Of a stretch of DNA of 64,000 bases, positions 34,283-45,727 are shown in pieces. Below the pieces are notes generated by a model. That model saw only the letters and a program-made list of their open reading frames with translations. It was not told where the DNA came from and did not search any database. This DNA is from Aspidiotus rigidus (lineage: Eukaryota > Arthropoda > Insecta > Hemiptera > Diaspididae), in NCBI GenBank assembly GCA_035079385.1, contig JAVHKY010000025.1, positions 15,412,501 through 15,476,500 of the forward strand, read 5' to 3'. Made by a program: the position numbers and the translations under genes. Position 1 is the first letter of the stretch. Each line of letters begins with the position of its first letter.

Positions 34283-34405
34283 ATCGTTTCTGATCAATGT
34301 GGAAACTTGAGAATAACCGTTAAAAAGACCAAACCATTATTGGGTATCGCCATTGAGGGCGGAGCAAATACTAGACATCCTCTGCCTAGGATAATCAACA
34401 TACAT
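34283..34405 (+). CDS. dysc: dysc (whirlin homologue) exon: start of final PDZ domain
   Basis: TTTGTTTGAGCAG/ATC and ATACAT/GTAAGT frame 41 codons. The peptide includes LRITVKKTKPLLGIAIEGGA and NTRHPLPRIINIH. LGIAIEGGANTR-PLPRI is the carboxylate-binding loop and second strand of the third PDZ domain of whirlin. In insects the orthologue is dyschronic, a scaffold acting in neuronal and sensory cells and in circadian output. The exon ends in phase 0. Upstream PDZ1, PDZ2 and harmonin-N regions are not visible in this window and would lie to the left outside it or in exons I cannot see. Confidence 0.8.
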
Positions 34406-34872
34406 GTAAGTTTTAAGTGTAGCACAAAAAGTGGTGGTATTTAAATAATGTAGCCTAATTGATCGGTTCACAATTCGGAGCTTTTGCGTACGAAACGGTC
34501 ACAGCGTAAGTTTGTACTCCCTTGGAATGGAGCCGAAAATGTGTTTTTTGTTGTTTCACGATTCTCTCTTCCTTGAGCTTTGTCAGACTGTGAACGTTGA
34601 TAGAGACACTGTGGTCTTAGGATTACTCAGGAGAACCCCCAAATGTAACAAAACAAGCGAAACAAAATTTAGCCGTGCCTCAGAAAAATTTTCTGTGCAA
34701 AGCTCCTCTCCGAATTACCTACAAACCTCTCTTCCCCCCACCAACCAAACAAGCGAAAAAAAAAGATTGTTCCTCGAAACTGCACACTCTTGAACGTCGA
34801 TACTCATAAATTTGATTAATTACCAATCTTCAAGATCTCATTAATTTATATTGTATTTTAAATGTTATACAG

Positions 34873-34951
34873 GAAAATGGTGCGGCATTTGAAGTTGGCG
34901 GCTTAGAAGTTGGACAACTAATTTTAGAAGTAGACAGACAAAAAGTGGAAG
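34873..34951 (+). CDS. dysc: dysc exon: middle of final PDZ domain
   Basis: TGTTATACAG/GAA and GGAAG/GTATGT frame 79 bases (26 codons plus 1), encoding ENGAAFEVGGLEVGQLILEV + DRQKVE and the first base of the next Gly codon. The GGLEVGQLILEVD-QKVEG pattern is the typical PDZ beta-C/helix/beta-D segment (G-L-vGD-Il-VNG). It joins the previous exon in phase 0 and the next in phase 1. Confidence 0.8.
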
Positions 34952-36069
34952 GTATGTAAAGTCGGGACGCTGCTAGAAAACCAGGATACAAATCATCTCA
35001 CGTTTTGTATATCATGTACTCTACGCTCTTCCTCATTGAAAGGTGGAAAGGCTAGGGGCTTTATCTCGCTCTCATGATTAAAAATCAAAATTTCTATTTT
35101 CTTGTCGTACGCTTCGAGAAGACTTCTTCAACCGAGTAAAGATTGCTAGAGTTGAAAATGTCAACTACTTTTTCTGGTTATTCTCATAAATATTGTGATT
35201 TATGGACCAAAATTCAGGATCTTTCTCTCTTAGAAATACTTATAGGTCAGGCAAATTTCGTGTATTCGAAGAGCTGAAATAATGTTGAAATGCATTCTTA
35301 TGAAGCTATAATTTTCTAAAAACAAAACCGTAATTTCCATCGACGAGAATTTCCTTACTCGACTACGTATAGAATGAACTTTTTGCATTAAAGCTGATTG
35401 TTCCAGTTAAACACATACCTATTAAATGAGGTACCGATTGCTCTGTACTCCCGATACACGCACGGGTTTTGATGTTAACGACCTTCTTCGACATTCTTTA
35501 TCATTTCGTTACGACCACACGTACGAATCATATAACGAAATTGATTCTTATGTCGTCCTTTTTTGGCTTCACGTATTCTAGGGCTAATTTTTTCTAACCA
35601 CTTTTAGTGTCCGTAATCAATCATTGTCCAGCAATCGATTTTCTAAAACAGTCGGAAATCTCGAAAACCAAAAAAGTTGGAATTCTTTATAGTCTTTTTC
35701 TTTCTATAAGGATCATGAATCATAATAGCGCAAATTCCAACAATCAATTTGACAACGCTGCTTGTTTAACTGGACAAAATAATACTTTTAACTGTGGCAA
35801 AGTAAAAACTTCAATTCAGAAGTATGGTTGCGATCCAAAACGTCCATAATCGCAGTTTCTGTCGCACACGAATGTCATAGTTCAAGAGTGAAAATATTTC
35901 TAAATTCCTTGGTCGAAAGAGCGTCGGATGGCTGACGAAAGACATTTCAAAGTTGAAACTAGAGTCATCTCTTTTTATTTTTTTATTTTTTGCATAAAAT
36001 ATATTAGGCTTACTTTCTTTCTGGGTAGAAATTTTAATCTGATATTTTTCTGTCCGGAAAATTCGACAG

Positions 36070-36212
36070 GTATGCAACATCAAGCAGTAGCAAGACTGAT
36101 AGCTGAGAGGTATGCCGATCGAGAGCGGAATGAGATCGAATTCCTCGTCATCGAGCCGAAGAAATCGAATCTGGAACCCAAACCAACAGCGTTGATATTC
36201 ATGGATTCGTAA
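36070..36212 (+). CDS. dysc: dysc terminal exon: end of PDZ domain and C-terminus
   Basis: AAAATTCGACAG/GT resumes in phase 1 and reads GMQHQAVARLIAERYADRER, then NEIEFLVIEPKKSNLEPKPT and ALIFMDS before TAA at 36210-36212. The H-x-A-x-x-L-I helix (HQAVARLIAE) carries the His at the first position of helix B typical of class I PDZ domains. The short tail after the PDZ fits a C-terminal PDZ3. The sequence is intact, and the three exons join without stops. Confidence 0.82.
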
Positions 36213-37960
36213 TGAATTATACGTACGTGACGTCTTCTCTCATTTAAGAGCTCCGGAAAAATTAGATCGTTAATATCGACCGAAACGAGACGTATTGAAA
36301 CACAAAAACTGAGACTTTCAATAGCCTATTTTGTTGTTGTATACTGTATTTCAAAAACGTTGACGCTTTTCAAAACTAATATGAATAAAAATACCTAATC
36401 ATAAAATTAAGTGAATGTGTTATTCCAATTTATTATTGTTGAACATATTCTATTATTGTTATGCTTTTTTATTTTTATTTTTGTTTCTTTTCCTTTTTTT
36501 TTTTCATATTTAATATCTTAAGGTTATAATAAATCATGTAACTTGATAATTGACGCAAGATTTTAAAAACCTCGTTGTTAAAAAAAAAAATAATAATAAT
36601 TATAAATACTAGTCAGTGACCTTTAATATTATCGTTTTGGGATTTTAGCTGACAATTTTAAAAACTGTGAAGCTCTGTCGATTTCATCGTTGATGATTCT
36701 TTGAAAAGAATATTTGAAAATCGTTCAAAATTTTGGTTACTGATCGACACCAGTTTCGTTTATCGAATTGTCAGCTGGGAAACGCCCTAAAAAGAAGAAG
36801 AAATGTTGTTGCATTTTATTTGTAAGTGATATATTGTTATTTATTTCATAATAGTCGATATTTATATGTATTTTTAAAGGTTTAATTTGGTATAACCGAA
36901 GAAAAGTCTTAAACACTTGAATAAAATAACATTATTTAAAAAAGAAAAGTAAAATGAAAGCATTTACTGTAATTTCACGTTCTAAAGTTTTATTTTTGAT
37001 ACCAAAGCTGTGCGTTTTCCTTTTTTCCCCTTGTTTTGCACAATCATAATTAGAATCGAAAGTATTTGTGAATTTTTATCACAGTATAAGAACGATTTTT
37101 AATTCATGGGCCATAGAGACTGCATATTTATAGTGAGCGAGATACTTTTCTTAAATATTGTTATTATTTTATTCTGTTCTGTATAGAAGAATTCGTTCCT
37201 TTTTTTGTTTCTTAGTTCGTGTAATTTAAAGTGTAGGTATATGTTTTGTTTCTCCGTTGTACTAAAAGTCACATTTTTTTTTTTAATATCGAAGTCTAAC
37301 TCAATTCTTGATTTGCACTTTAGAAAAAAATATTCCAGAAAACTGATCGATCGAATACAACGACTTGAAGAAAATTTGAAAGTAATTAAAATTGATCTGA
37401 TCAAGGTTCGTAGATTTGTTGCTGGTATAACAACTTTTTATATTTTAATTTTATAGATACCTATATACCTTACTAAAATTCACACGGCTAAATGCTGCCT
37501 TTCACGCTTATCTTTGTTCGTTATTTTTCTTTGTTACGATCAAATTTCCGCGGAGTATTTTGCCTTTAATATCGAGGAAAACTCTGTGAACTGAAGGAGA
37601 AAAACCGTTACCCATTTTGTTACTATATCGCACATTTTTCAGTCGAATTGAAAGATTTTCTCGAATTCGATGTTATGTATTCATCGTGCAATATTTTTCT
37701 TTCTTCAAGATTTTGTTAACTTCCTTCTTTTTCTACGTACAGTAGATTACACACACAGGACTCCTACGGATGAATATTACGAAACTTTACTGTATATGTG
37801 AGATACGGTAACGATAATGATGACGATTTTGATAGATTATTATTATCATTATCATCATCCTCTTACTATTATTCTTATTCTTGCGTAAATTACTTGTATT
37901 GTTATATTATTGATTCATTGTTGTAAACTGATACTAATAAAATAATTTTTGATGCTTTTA
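36213..37960 (+). other. Probable dysc 3' untranslated region
   Basis: The sequence is very AT-rich and has no coding frames of note. AATAAA signals lie at 36384, 36528, 36920 and 37936, allowing several 3' ends. A GAT/ATT trinucleotide microsatellite lies at about 37815-37880. Confidence 0.5.
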
Positions 37961-38842
37961 AGGGTAGTCGTTTTACATTATCGAAACGAGATAAAAATTT
38001 ATAGGGAAGTCTTCATAGTGTCAAATCAATGCGGATCACATTAAGGTTAGTTTACTGATCTAGAATTATCTCCTATGTCATTTATGTATGAGCTAACAGT
38101 TGAATTTTGTTATTGTTTTCAGATCTAAAAATTACGAGAGTACTCATTGCTGATATTTTCCTCAAAAGGAAGACATCTGATAGTGGAGATATGATAGGAG
38201 GCAATGTTTGAAGAAACGAAAGATCTTGTAAACTTCGCCTTCGAAGTAAGAAGGTGTGTTGATTCATAGTCATGGTTAGTTAACAGAAGGGAGGGGAGTG
38301 TTATCGAACAATGAAAGGTGGTGGCAGAATGCTTTTACGTTTGTACGCGAGAGGTCTCATGTTCAAAACCATCTGGAAAGGAGCAGAACTTAAGTTTTTT
38401 GATAACTCCCCCTCCCTGAATGAAGAGAGAAAACTTGATGCAAATTATGTATTTTTGTTGTTTGTATGTCTTTAGAATATTAATCTGTTATTTGAGTTTT
38501 AAGCGAGGAAGAGAGTGAACACCATACCTAAGACATATTTGTACGTATGTGAGAGGAGTGATTAAAAGATGAACTAAAGTGGCGTAGATACAATTTTTCA
38601 ATAAAGAGAGGCGATATTTTCCTTTTCTTTAATCCAAGCAACAAGATGGGCGAAGAAGACAGTGAAAAACGACGAACCCCCCTTATCTACGCCACTGAGA
38701 AGCCATTTATCATAATATCTACATACGTGTAGTATATTTGGAAATCAATACCTGGTGGTACGTGGAATCAAAGAATTTATTTTCGAATCATTGATTGTTT
38801 CCGAAATATCAGGAAATTCGATTTTTTTATGAGCCATTTAAC
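37961..38842. other. No gene recognised
   Basis: This is intergenic sequence between dysc and the zinc-finger cluster. A minus-strand open frame at 38082-38273 has no recognisable content. Confidence 0.45.
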
Positions 38843-38857
38843 TACTCAACGGGTCAT

Positions 38858-39014
38858 AAACGAAAAAACGAATATTCTAAAGGGAGAGTAAACAAATGCA
38901 AACCGCAGAAAATATCATTTTCTGGGTTTGCATTTGTTTACTCTCCCTTTAGAGTATTCGTTTTTTCGTTTATGATGGATAGCCGTAACCTTAAGGAACG
39001 GATTCGTTTAATTT
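38858..39014. mobile_element. Miniature Penelope-like insertion: two outward-facing 3' ends
   Basis: About 55 bases (AAACGAAAAAACGAAT ... GCAAACCGCAGAAAAT) are followed after about 8 bases by the inverted match (GGTTTGCATTTGTTTACTCT ... CGTTTTTTCGTTTA), and on the right by an extra 42-base tail (ATGATGGATAGCCGTAACC ... GGATTCGTTTAATTT). All of it equals the 3' terminal region of the PLE copies at 51-57 kb. It is flanked by a 14-bp duplication, ACTCAACGGGTCAT (38844-38857 and 39015-39028). No coding sequence is left. Confidence 0.88.
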
Positions 39015-39094
39015 ACTCAACGGGTCATTAGCTTGTGAAGAAATATTGGGATTAAATAGGTTTGTAGTCCTAAGTGGATTGGAGGAAATTTAAA

Positions 39095-41310
39095 GTATTG
39101 GTGAGTATTGAATTTTAAACGTAAGAATAATGAACAAGACCATATCAATAGAAATTAGTAATTATAATGGTAATTTATATTCTTCTTTGCCTTTTGTAGA
39201 CTCATGCTATGAAATCCTTGTCCTCTCTTGACAACAACATTTGCATCTCTTTTGGTAGTCACAACACATATCAAAGAATAGAACCCTTCACTTCAAACTC
39301 TGATATTGTACATCAGGATTCTTTGTTCTAGCCGACCCACGATGGTTTAGGTGGAGGAAAGGTCTGAACTTCTTGAGAATTAGAGAATCTCCCAACACGA
39401 ACCTGATGTAAAGGAAGGCAATGGTGTCACGGCTGTGGCTCAAATCACTTTTAATACAACTCATCCTTTTGATTTTGAACGTGCTTATATTGCAGCCCGC
39501 GAAAATAACACTAAGAAGAGCCAGATTCGTGCTTTATCTTACATGTAATGAAACTCTTAATTTTAAACCCAATAAGAACGTCCTTTCGTGTGCTAACAGG
39601 TCCATTCTGACTCATAAGAAGTAAATTCATTAATTATATGTATATTTTTTTTAGCTCTTAGTTCGAGCCTGATAATGTCGCGTGAGGAATGGAACATCGG
39701 TCTGTTCAAAAATTTTTTTTCAAAATAAATCAAGAGATATTTCGTGTCAATTTCCATTACATTATTCAGTCGTAGGTAAGTCATTCAACATGAAATGTAC
39801 GTCGATTTGGGCACGCTTGTCTATGTAACATTCCTCAATACTGATGTGAGATCAAGAAATAATGTATTACGCTGTGAGGATTTGAAAAAAAGTGCTTTGG
39901 CGACCAAAGCCGCGGTAAATGCCACCCAGTAGCGCGAGATCATCGCCTGCTTCCCCTTTCCTTGAAAAATGGCCGGCGACTTTGGTCCTTGAAAGGAAGC
40001 ACGCTGAAAATACGTCATTACAAATATTCATGTGAACCGAAACATGAATTTTGAAAGTTTTGATTGTTTGGAGGTGTTCATAATATCTGATGAACAATCA
40101 GGAAAGTCAAAGATGGTGGGTGTCTAAAATTATTAAAAAGTTTCAACATTTCACCAAATATCCAGAGAAATAATTCAAAATAGATACTTACTCAAAAAGT
40201 GGAAACATAGAGTAGTATGTCACCTAGGGAAGAAATTAAAAACAAGCCTGTCAATTCTGAATTAAAAGTTTCTTATTCATTGTGAAAAAGAGAGGATTAT
40301 AGATGAAGAAATTAGTCTTTTGTCACCAGGCGCCTATTCATTAAGAATTTGTTTTGAATCTAACTTCTGAAGATTTCTGCACCATTAATATTAAGTTATT
40401 CATTCATTGGCAAAAGAGGTTTACCATCTAGAATACCTTGGTCAAAATATTTATATAAATAAGTAGACAGTTTGAGTATACATTTCTTGTCCCAAGAACC
40501 GATTTGCAGAAAATTAAGAGTTTTTGAATGAAAAATATATATATATTTTTTTTTCTCAAATGCACTTTTTAATATTTCAAAACATTCTCTACCTCAGTAC
40601 GCACATTGAAACATGTAAATACGTTCCAAAGAGTTGAATTATGTGATAATAGGTAGATCAACTAGAAATTCAAATAAATTGGTATTCACAAAGCATTCAT
40701 AAGAATTATATTTAGGCTTAAATAAAATTGAAATAATTATAATATTCTGGAGGAAAGGTTAATGAAAACGTTCAAAACAATCAATAAGTGCAAGTTGTTC
40801 AAGGCATTAGGTATCAATTTTGCAGTCATTTAAGATAAAAATTAATAACAATATGTGAGTACGTACTTGACTTATAAAAATTGAAATACTCAGTACATAA
40901 AAGTAGAGACTAATAAAAAAAATGGTTTTCTATTTACAATATTTCACTTGAATTCATCAGTGTATACATATTCAAATTTCCATAACTATTGAGGCTAGTC
41001 TTTTTAAAATACCCCATACTGCTTAAATACAATTTATTAGTCATATTTTAGGAATCTACGTACAGCACAATTATTATGAAAAAAAAAAAAAAAATCATAC
41101 ACTTAAACTGGAATACATTGATGAGGGATCACTATAAGTATTATTAAAATTGTGCAATGCACTCTCTCAAATACTGTATTTTAGAGAAGGAAACTTTCGA
41201 TTCTTTCCATTATTAATTAAAAGTCAGAAAATAATATTAGTTACCAGTAAGCATTACCAGCTCACATTCATAATAGGTTAAACATTTCAATGATTTTAAT
41301 TTGGACTAGC
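39095..41310. repeat. Zinc-finger cluster spacer, unit 1
   Basis: This is nearly identical to 44265-45653. Shared runs include TTTTAAACGTAAGAATAATG, ATAATGTATTACGCTGTGAG and AAAGTTTCAACATTTCACCA. Diverged versions lie at 48440-49317, 57440-58590 and 61690-64000. It is the 3' flank of the zinc-finger gene to its right. Unit 1 has about 680 bases (39170-39848) that unit 2 lacks. Because unit 5 keeps part of this end (TGTGAGATCAAGG-AATAATG), unit 2 probably suffered a deletion. Confidence 0.8.
39417..39548 (+). mobile_element. GIY-YIG C-terminal fragment of another Penelope-like family
   Basis: One frame reads GNGVTAVAQITFNTTHPFDF + ERAYIAARENNTKKSQIRAL + SYM then stop. The order H-x-F-DFE-A--ARENN-KK---AL resembles the end of the GIY-YIG nuclease domain in Penelope-like elements (cf. 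HSFREGSEKLLHKENSYRKR in the 51-57 kb copies) but is clearly a different family. No RT or ends are seen, and the fragment is short. Confidence 0.4.
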
Positions 41311-41607
41311 GTCATGGGTTCTGATATGGCTTCTCAGATGCATTTCTAGAGTAAATTTTTTCCACAAAAATTGAACTGGAATTGATACTGGGAATCGGGG
41401 TTAGAATCATAATTCTCTTCCACAAATATCGCATTTAAATTGATATCTCAGATCTGGGTCAGATTCACGAGTCAACATATGCTTTTGTAAATCGCTCTTC
41501 TGCATAAATTGTTTCTCACAAATATTCCACTTGAATTGATACCTCATATCTCGGTTATATTCACGGATCAGCATATGCATCTTTGGATCGCCCTTCCATA
41601 AATATCT
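41311..41607 (-). pseudogene. Decayed C-terminal fingers of zinc-finger gene 1
   Basis: Downstream of the stop at 41608, the minus strand still reads finger-like text: HMLIREYNRDMRYQFKW-NIC, HMLTRESDPDLRYQFKCDIC, and a last finger with LEMHLRSHIRTHDAS. Key residues are lost (two knuckle His to Arg, one Cys to Trp), and there are frameshifts. The ancestral protein was therefore at least three fingers longer. Confidence 0.75.
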
Positions 41608-43155
41608 CTAATCTACGTCAGATTCGTGGATCAACATATGCGTCTTTAAATTGCCTTTTGTTGTAAATCTTTTCTCACAAATATCACATATAAATCGATA
41701 CTTTAAATCTGGATCAGTTTCGTGCATCAAAAAATGCGTCCTTAGAGTGCTCTTATGAGTAAATTTTCTTTCACAAGTATTGCACTTGAATTGATACCTC
41801 TGATCTGGGTCAGATTCGTGAATCAACATATGCGCTTTTAGATTGCTTTTCATAACTGACTTTTTTCCACAAACATTGCACTGGAATTGATACTGGGAAT
41901 CGGGGTTAGAATCATGGTATAACATATGTGACGTCAGATACGATTTTTGCGTGAATTGTCTTCCACAAATATCACATTTAAATTGATATCTCAGATCTGG
42001 GTCAGATTCATGAGTCAACATATGCCTTTGTAAATGGCTCTTATGCATAAATTGTTTCCTACAAATATTGCACTTGAATTGATACCTCAGATCTGGGTTA
42101 TATTCATGGATCAACATATGCCTCTTTAGATCGCCCTTCTGTGTACATTTTTTTCCACAAATATTGCATTCAAATCGATATCTCTCATCTAAATCAGGTT
42201 CATGGATCAACATATGCGTCTTTAAATTGCTTTTTGTTGTAAATCTTTTCCCACAAATATCGCATATAAATCGATACTTTAAATCTGGATCAGTTTCGTG
42301 CGTAAAAAAATGCCTCCTAAGTGTGCTCTTATGAGTAAATTTTCTTTCACAAATATTGCATTTGAATAAGTGTCTCAGATCCGGGTCAGATTCATGAATC
42401 AACATATGCCTCCTTAGAACGCTGTTCTGTTTAAATTTTGTTTGACAAATATCGCATTTAAATGAATTATGGATCGATAGATGCGTCTTTACACTGCTTC
42501 TCCTTGTAAATCTTTTCCCACAAATATCACATCTAAATTGATACTTCAAATCCGGGTCAGACTCATGAATAAACATAATATGCCTCGCTAAATGATGCTT
42601 CCACGTAAATTGTCTCCAACAAATATTGCACTTGAATTTATACCTCAGATCTGGGTTAGATTCGTGGATCAACATATGCGTCTTTAGATTGCTTTTCATT
42701 GTAAACCTTTTCTCGCAAATATCACATCTAAATTGATACTTTATGTCTGGATCGGATTCATGATTCAACATATGGCTCGCTAAATGGGCCTTCCGTACAA
42801 ATTGTTTGCCACAAACATTGCACTTGAATGGATACCTCAGATCTGGGTTAGATTCATGGATCAACATATGCGTCTTTAGACTGCTTTTCATTGTAAATCT
42901 TTTCTTGCAAATATCACAATTAAATTGATACTTCAAATCTGGATCTGATTCATGATTCAACATATGGCTCGCTAAATGGTCCTTCCGCAAGAATTGTTTC
43001 CCACAAATATTGCACTTGAATTTATACCTCAGATCTGGGTTAGATTCATGGATCGACTCATGCCGCTGTAGACGGTATTTCCTTATAAACGTTTTTCCAC
43101 ATGTATTACACTTGAATGGAAGTCGCCGATTTTGATTGGAGTTGTGAGTCAGCAT
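41608..43155 (-). CDS. C2H2 zinc-finger protein 1 (16 fingers)
   Basis: This 515-residue protein consists of 16 C2H2 fingers from about residue 15 to the end, each of pattern C-x2-C-x12-H-x3-H (finger 6 has x4). It is presumably a nuclear DNA-binding protein. Fingers are joined by ESDPDLRYQFK-type linkers, giving 11 residues between the last His and the next Cys instead of 7. Between fingers 7 and 8 the linker is only NSFK, an 8-residue-class deletion. Predicted base-contact positions vary between fingers (for example RKDHLAS, MKSNLKT, QKGDLKR). There is no ZAD, BTB or KRAB domain. The start MLTHNSNQNRR is conserved in all paralogues. The stop at 41608-41610 is premature compared with the family. 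A pyrimidine-rich TTTTACAG upstream may be a splice acceptor for an upstream exon. Confidence 0.9.
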   Translation of the reverse strand: MLTHNSNQNRRLPFKCNTCGKTFIRKYRLQRHESIHESNPDLRYKFKCNICGKQFLRKDHLASHMLNHESDPDLKYQFNCDICKKRFTMKSSLKTHMLIHESNPDLRYPFKCNVCGKQFVRKAHLASHMLNHESDPDIKYQFRCDICEKRFTMKSNLKTHMLIHESNPDLRYKFKCNICWRQFTWKHHLARHIMFIHESDPDLKYQFRCDICGKRFTRRSSVKTHLSIHNSFKCDICQTKFKQNSVLRRHMLIHESDPDLRHLFKCNICERKFTHKSTLRRHFFTHETDPDLKYRFICDICGKRFTTKSNLKTHMLIHEPDLDERYRFECNICGKKCTQKGDLKRHMLIHEYNPDLRYQFKCNICRKQFMHKSHLQRHMLTHESDPDLRYQFKCDICGRQFTQKSYLTSHMLYHDSNPDSQYQFQCNVCGKKSVMKSNLKAHMLIHESDPDQRYQFKCNTCERKFTHKSTLRTHFLMHETDPDLKYRFICDICEKRFTTKGNLKTHMLIHESDVD

Positions 43156-44264
43156 TATAGATCTTCTTAAAAGGTTCTTGCTGTAACTGTAAAAGTAAAA
43201 TCACTGGATCATGAAGGAAATAATACAGTTCTGGTTGGTAACAGAGTTGATGTTGAAACTAAAAAGTTCAAAATACTCACATTATAACAAGTTCAATAAT
43301 GAATTAGGGGTTCATAGAATTAGTTGTTTAGTCAGAGGATGTAGAAGACCACAAATAGTAAACATTGAGAATGGGCTGAAGAGTGTATTTTTGACAAGGC
43401 GAGTAAAGATATTATGTAGATTAGAAGATACAACGTTGCCAGATCTTGGCCAGGGAACAATTTGAAGATATTTGTGCTGGGCAGAGTTTAGGCGTCGCTA
43501 TTGTCAACTAAGTATTTCTCCAATGTAATTTTTATGAAAAATTCAAAATTGCTCCAATTTAATTGAAAATCAGGTGGAAAATTTTGAATTTGGTCCTTCT
43601 GCTCAAAATCGCTCTATTATGAGTAATTTCAGAAAAAAAAACCTAAAAATCCTCATAAAGGTATGTGTTAAAGATATGATTATGGGACGTACTCTTCTTA
43701 TCAATTTTCTTAAATGGAAGCTGGTGCAGCTACAATATGCCCAGTCCACTGAAGAAATTCCTCACTGATGGGAATCAAACGTCACTACTATCTATCTTTA
43801 GGTTGTTAAGCATGCTGTACGCTCCAAGTTTCAAGCTCAATAAGCTTTGTAATTATTGTATCATTCCCCTCTATCTGCACAGGTACATTGTACAATGTAT
43901 AGTCCAAATTTTGTAAGTGTTTACCTTGAATGAAGCCTCAGGATATAACCCTTTCAATACCCGTCAAAAATTAACAGAAATGTGTACTTTTTTTTTTTTT
44001 TTTGTCTTATAATAATCCTTACCTTCTTTGATAATACTTGTGATGTACTCCAAGTTGAAAATCAAAGAATGCTCATACAACCACCAGAGGAAAATGCACG
44101 AAATTCAAACTAAGCGCGAGCCATCCAATGTACAACTACATGATACTTGGACCAAAATCTAACTAATGTCGATCTCCTTGAACCTGTCAAACGATGTCTC
44201 CTGTTTGGTACAAAATGTTGCATCCCAGTCTCAAAGAAACCGATCAAAAAGATTATTACTGACA
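43156..44264. repeat. 5' flank of zinc-finger gene 1 and unit boundary
   Basis: 43156-43500 matches the 5' flanks of genes 2 and 3 (AGAGTGTATTTTTGACAAGG, CAACGTTGCCAGATCTTGGC, CAGGGAACAATT). It contains the empty version of the PLE target at 43386-43400. 43950-44060 matches 60980-61075 (CAATACCCGTCAAAAA). It probably contains the promoter, but no core element stands out. Confidence 0.6.
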
Positions 44265-45653
44265 ATGAGTAGTATTGAATTTTAAACGTAAGAATAATGA
44301 ACAAGACCATATTAATAGAAATTAGTAATAATATCAAGAAATAATGTATTACGCTGTGAGGATTTGAATAAAAGTGCTTTGGCGAACAAAGTCGCGATAA
44401 ATGCCACCCAGTAGCGCGAGAACAACGCCTGCTTCCCCTTTCCTTGAAGAATGGCCGACGACTTTGATCCCTAGTCAAAGAAAGTGTCTAAAATCATTAA
44501 AAAGTTTCAACATTTCACCAAATATCCAGAGAAATAATTCAAAATACTTACTGAAAAAGTGGAAACATAGAGTAGTATGTACCCTAGGGAAGAAATTAAA
44601 AACAAGCCTGTAAATTCTGAATTAAATGTTTCTTATTCATTGTGAAAAAGAGAAGATTATAGAAGAAGAAATTAGTCTTTTGTCACCAAGCGATTCATTA
44701 AGAATTTGCTTTGAATCTAACTTCTGAAGATTTCTGCACCATTAACATTAAGTTATTCATTCATTGGCAAGAGAGGTTTACCAACTAGAATACCTTGGTC
44801 AAAATATTTATATAAATAAGTAGACAGTTTGAGTACATTTCTTGGCCCAAGAACCGATTTGCAGAAAATTAAGAGTTTTTGAATGAAAAATAGATTATTT
44901 TTTTTTTCAAATGCACTTTTTAATATTTCAAAACATTCTCTACCTCAGTACGCACATTGAAACATGTAAATACGTTCCAAAGAGTTGAATTATGTGATAA
45001 TAGGTAGATCAACTAGAAATTCAAATAAATTGGTATTCACAAAGCATTCATAAGAATTATATTTAGGCTTAAATAAAATTGAAATAATTATAATATTCTG
45101 GAGGAAAGGTTAATGAAAACGTTCAAAACAATCAATAAGTGCAAGTTGTTCAAGGCATTAGGTATCAATTTTGCAGTCATTTAAGATAAAAATTAATAAC
45201 AATATGTGAGTACGTACTTGACTTATAAAAATTGAAATACTAAGTACATAAAAGTAGAGATTAATAAAAAAAATTGTTTTCTATTTACAATATTTCACTT
45301 GAATTCATCAGTGTATACATATTCAAATTTCCATAACTATTGAGGCTAGTCTTTTTAAAATACCCCATACTGTTGAAATACAAATTATTAGTCATATTTT
45401 AGGTATCTACTTACATCACAATATTATGGGGGAAAAAAAAAAAAAAATCATATACTTAAACTAGAACACATCGATGAGGGATCACTATAAGTATCATTAA
45501 AATTGTGCAATGCACTCTCTCAAGTACTGTATTCTAGAGAAGGAAACTTTCCATTCCTTATATTAATTAAAAGTCAGAACATAACATTAGGTACCAGTAA
45601 GCATTATCCGCTCAGATTCATAATAGGTATAAAACATTTCGACGATTTTAATT
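44265..45653. repeat. Zinc-finger cluster spacer, unit 2
   Basis: Almost identical to unit 1 (40100-41310) apart from the missing 39170-39848 segment and small indels, indicating a recent duplication of gene plus spacer. Confidence 0.85.
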
Positions 45654-45727
45654 TGGACTAGCGTCATGGGTTCTGATATGGCTTCTCAGATGCATTTCTA
45701 GAGTAAAATTGCATATTAATCAATATC
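45654..45727 (-). pseudogene. Decayed last finger of zinc-finger gene 2
   Basis: After the stop following HESYP, the minus strand retains LEMHLRSHIRTHDAS-like text out of frame and with stops, homologous to the tail of unit 1. Confidence 0.55.

Noticed and set aside
38325..38395. tRNA-like B-box phrase (GGTCTCATGTTCAAAACC)
   Set aside because: No cloverleaf can be drawn around it and the A-box is poor. At most a chance match.
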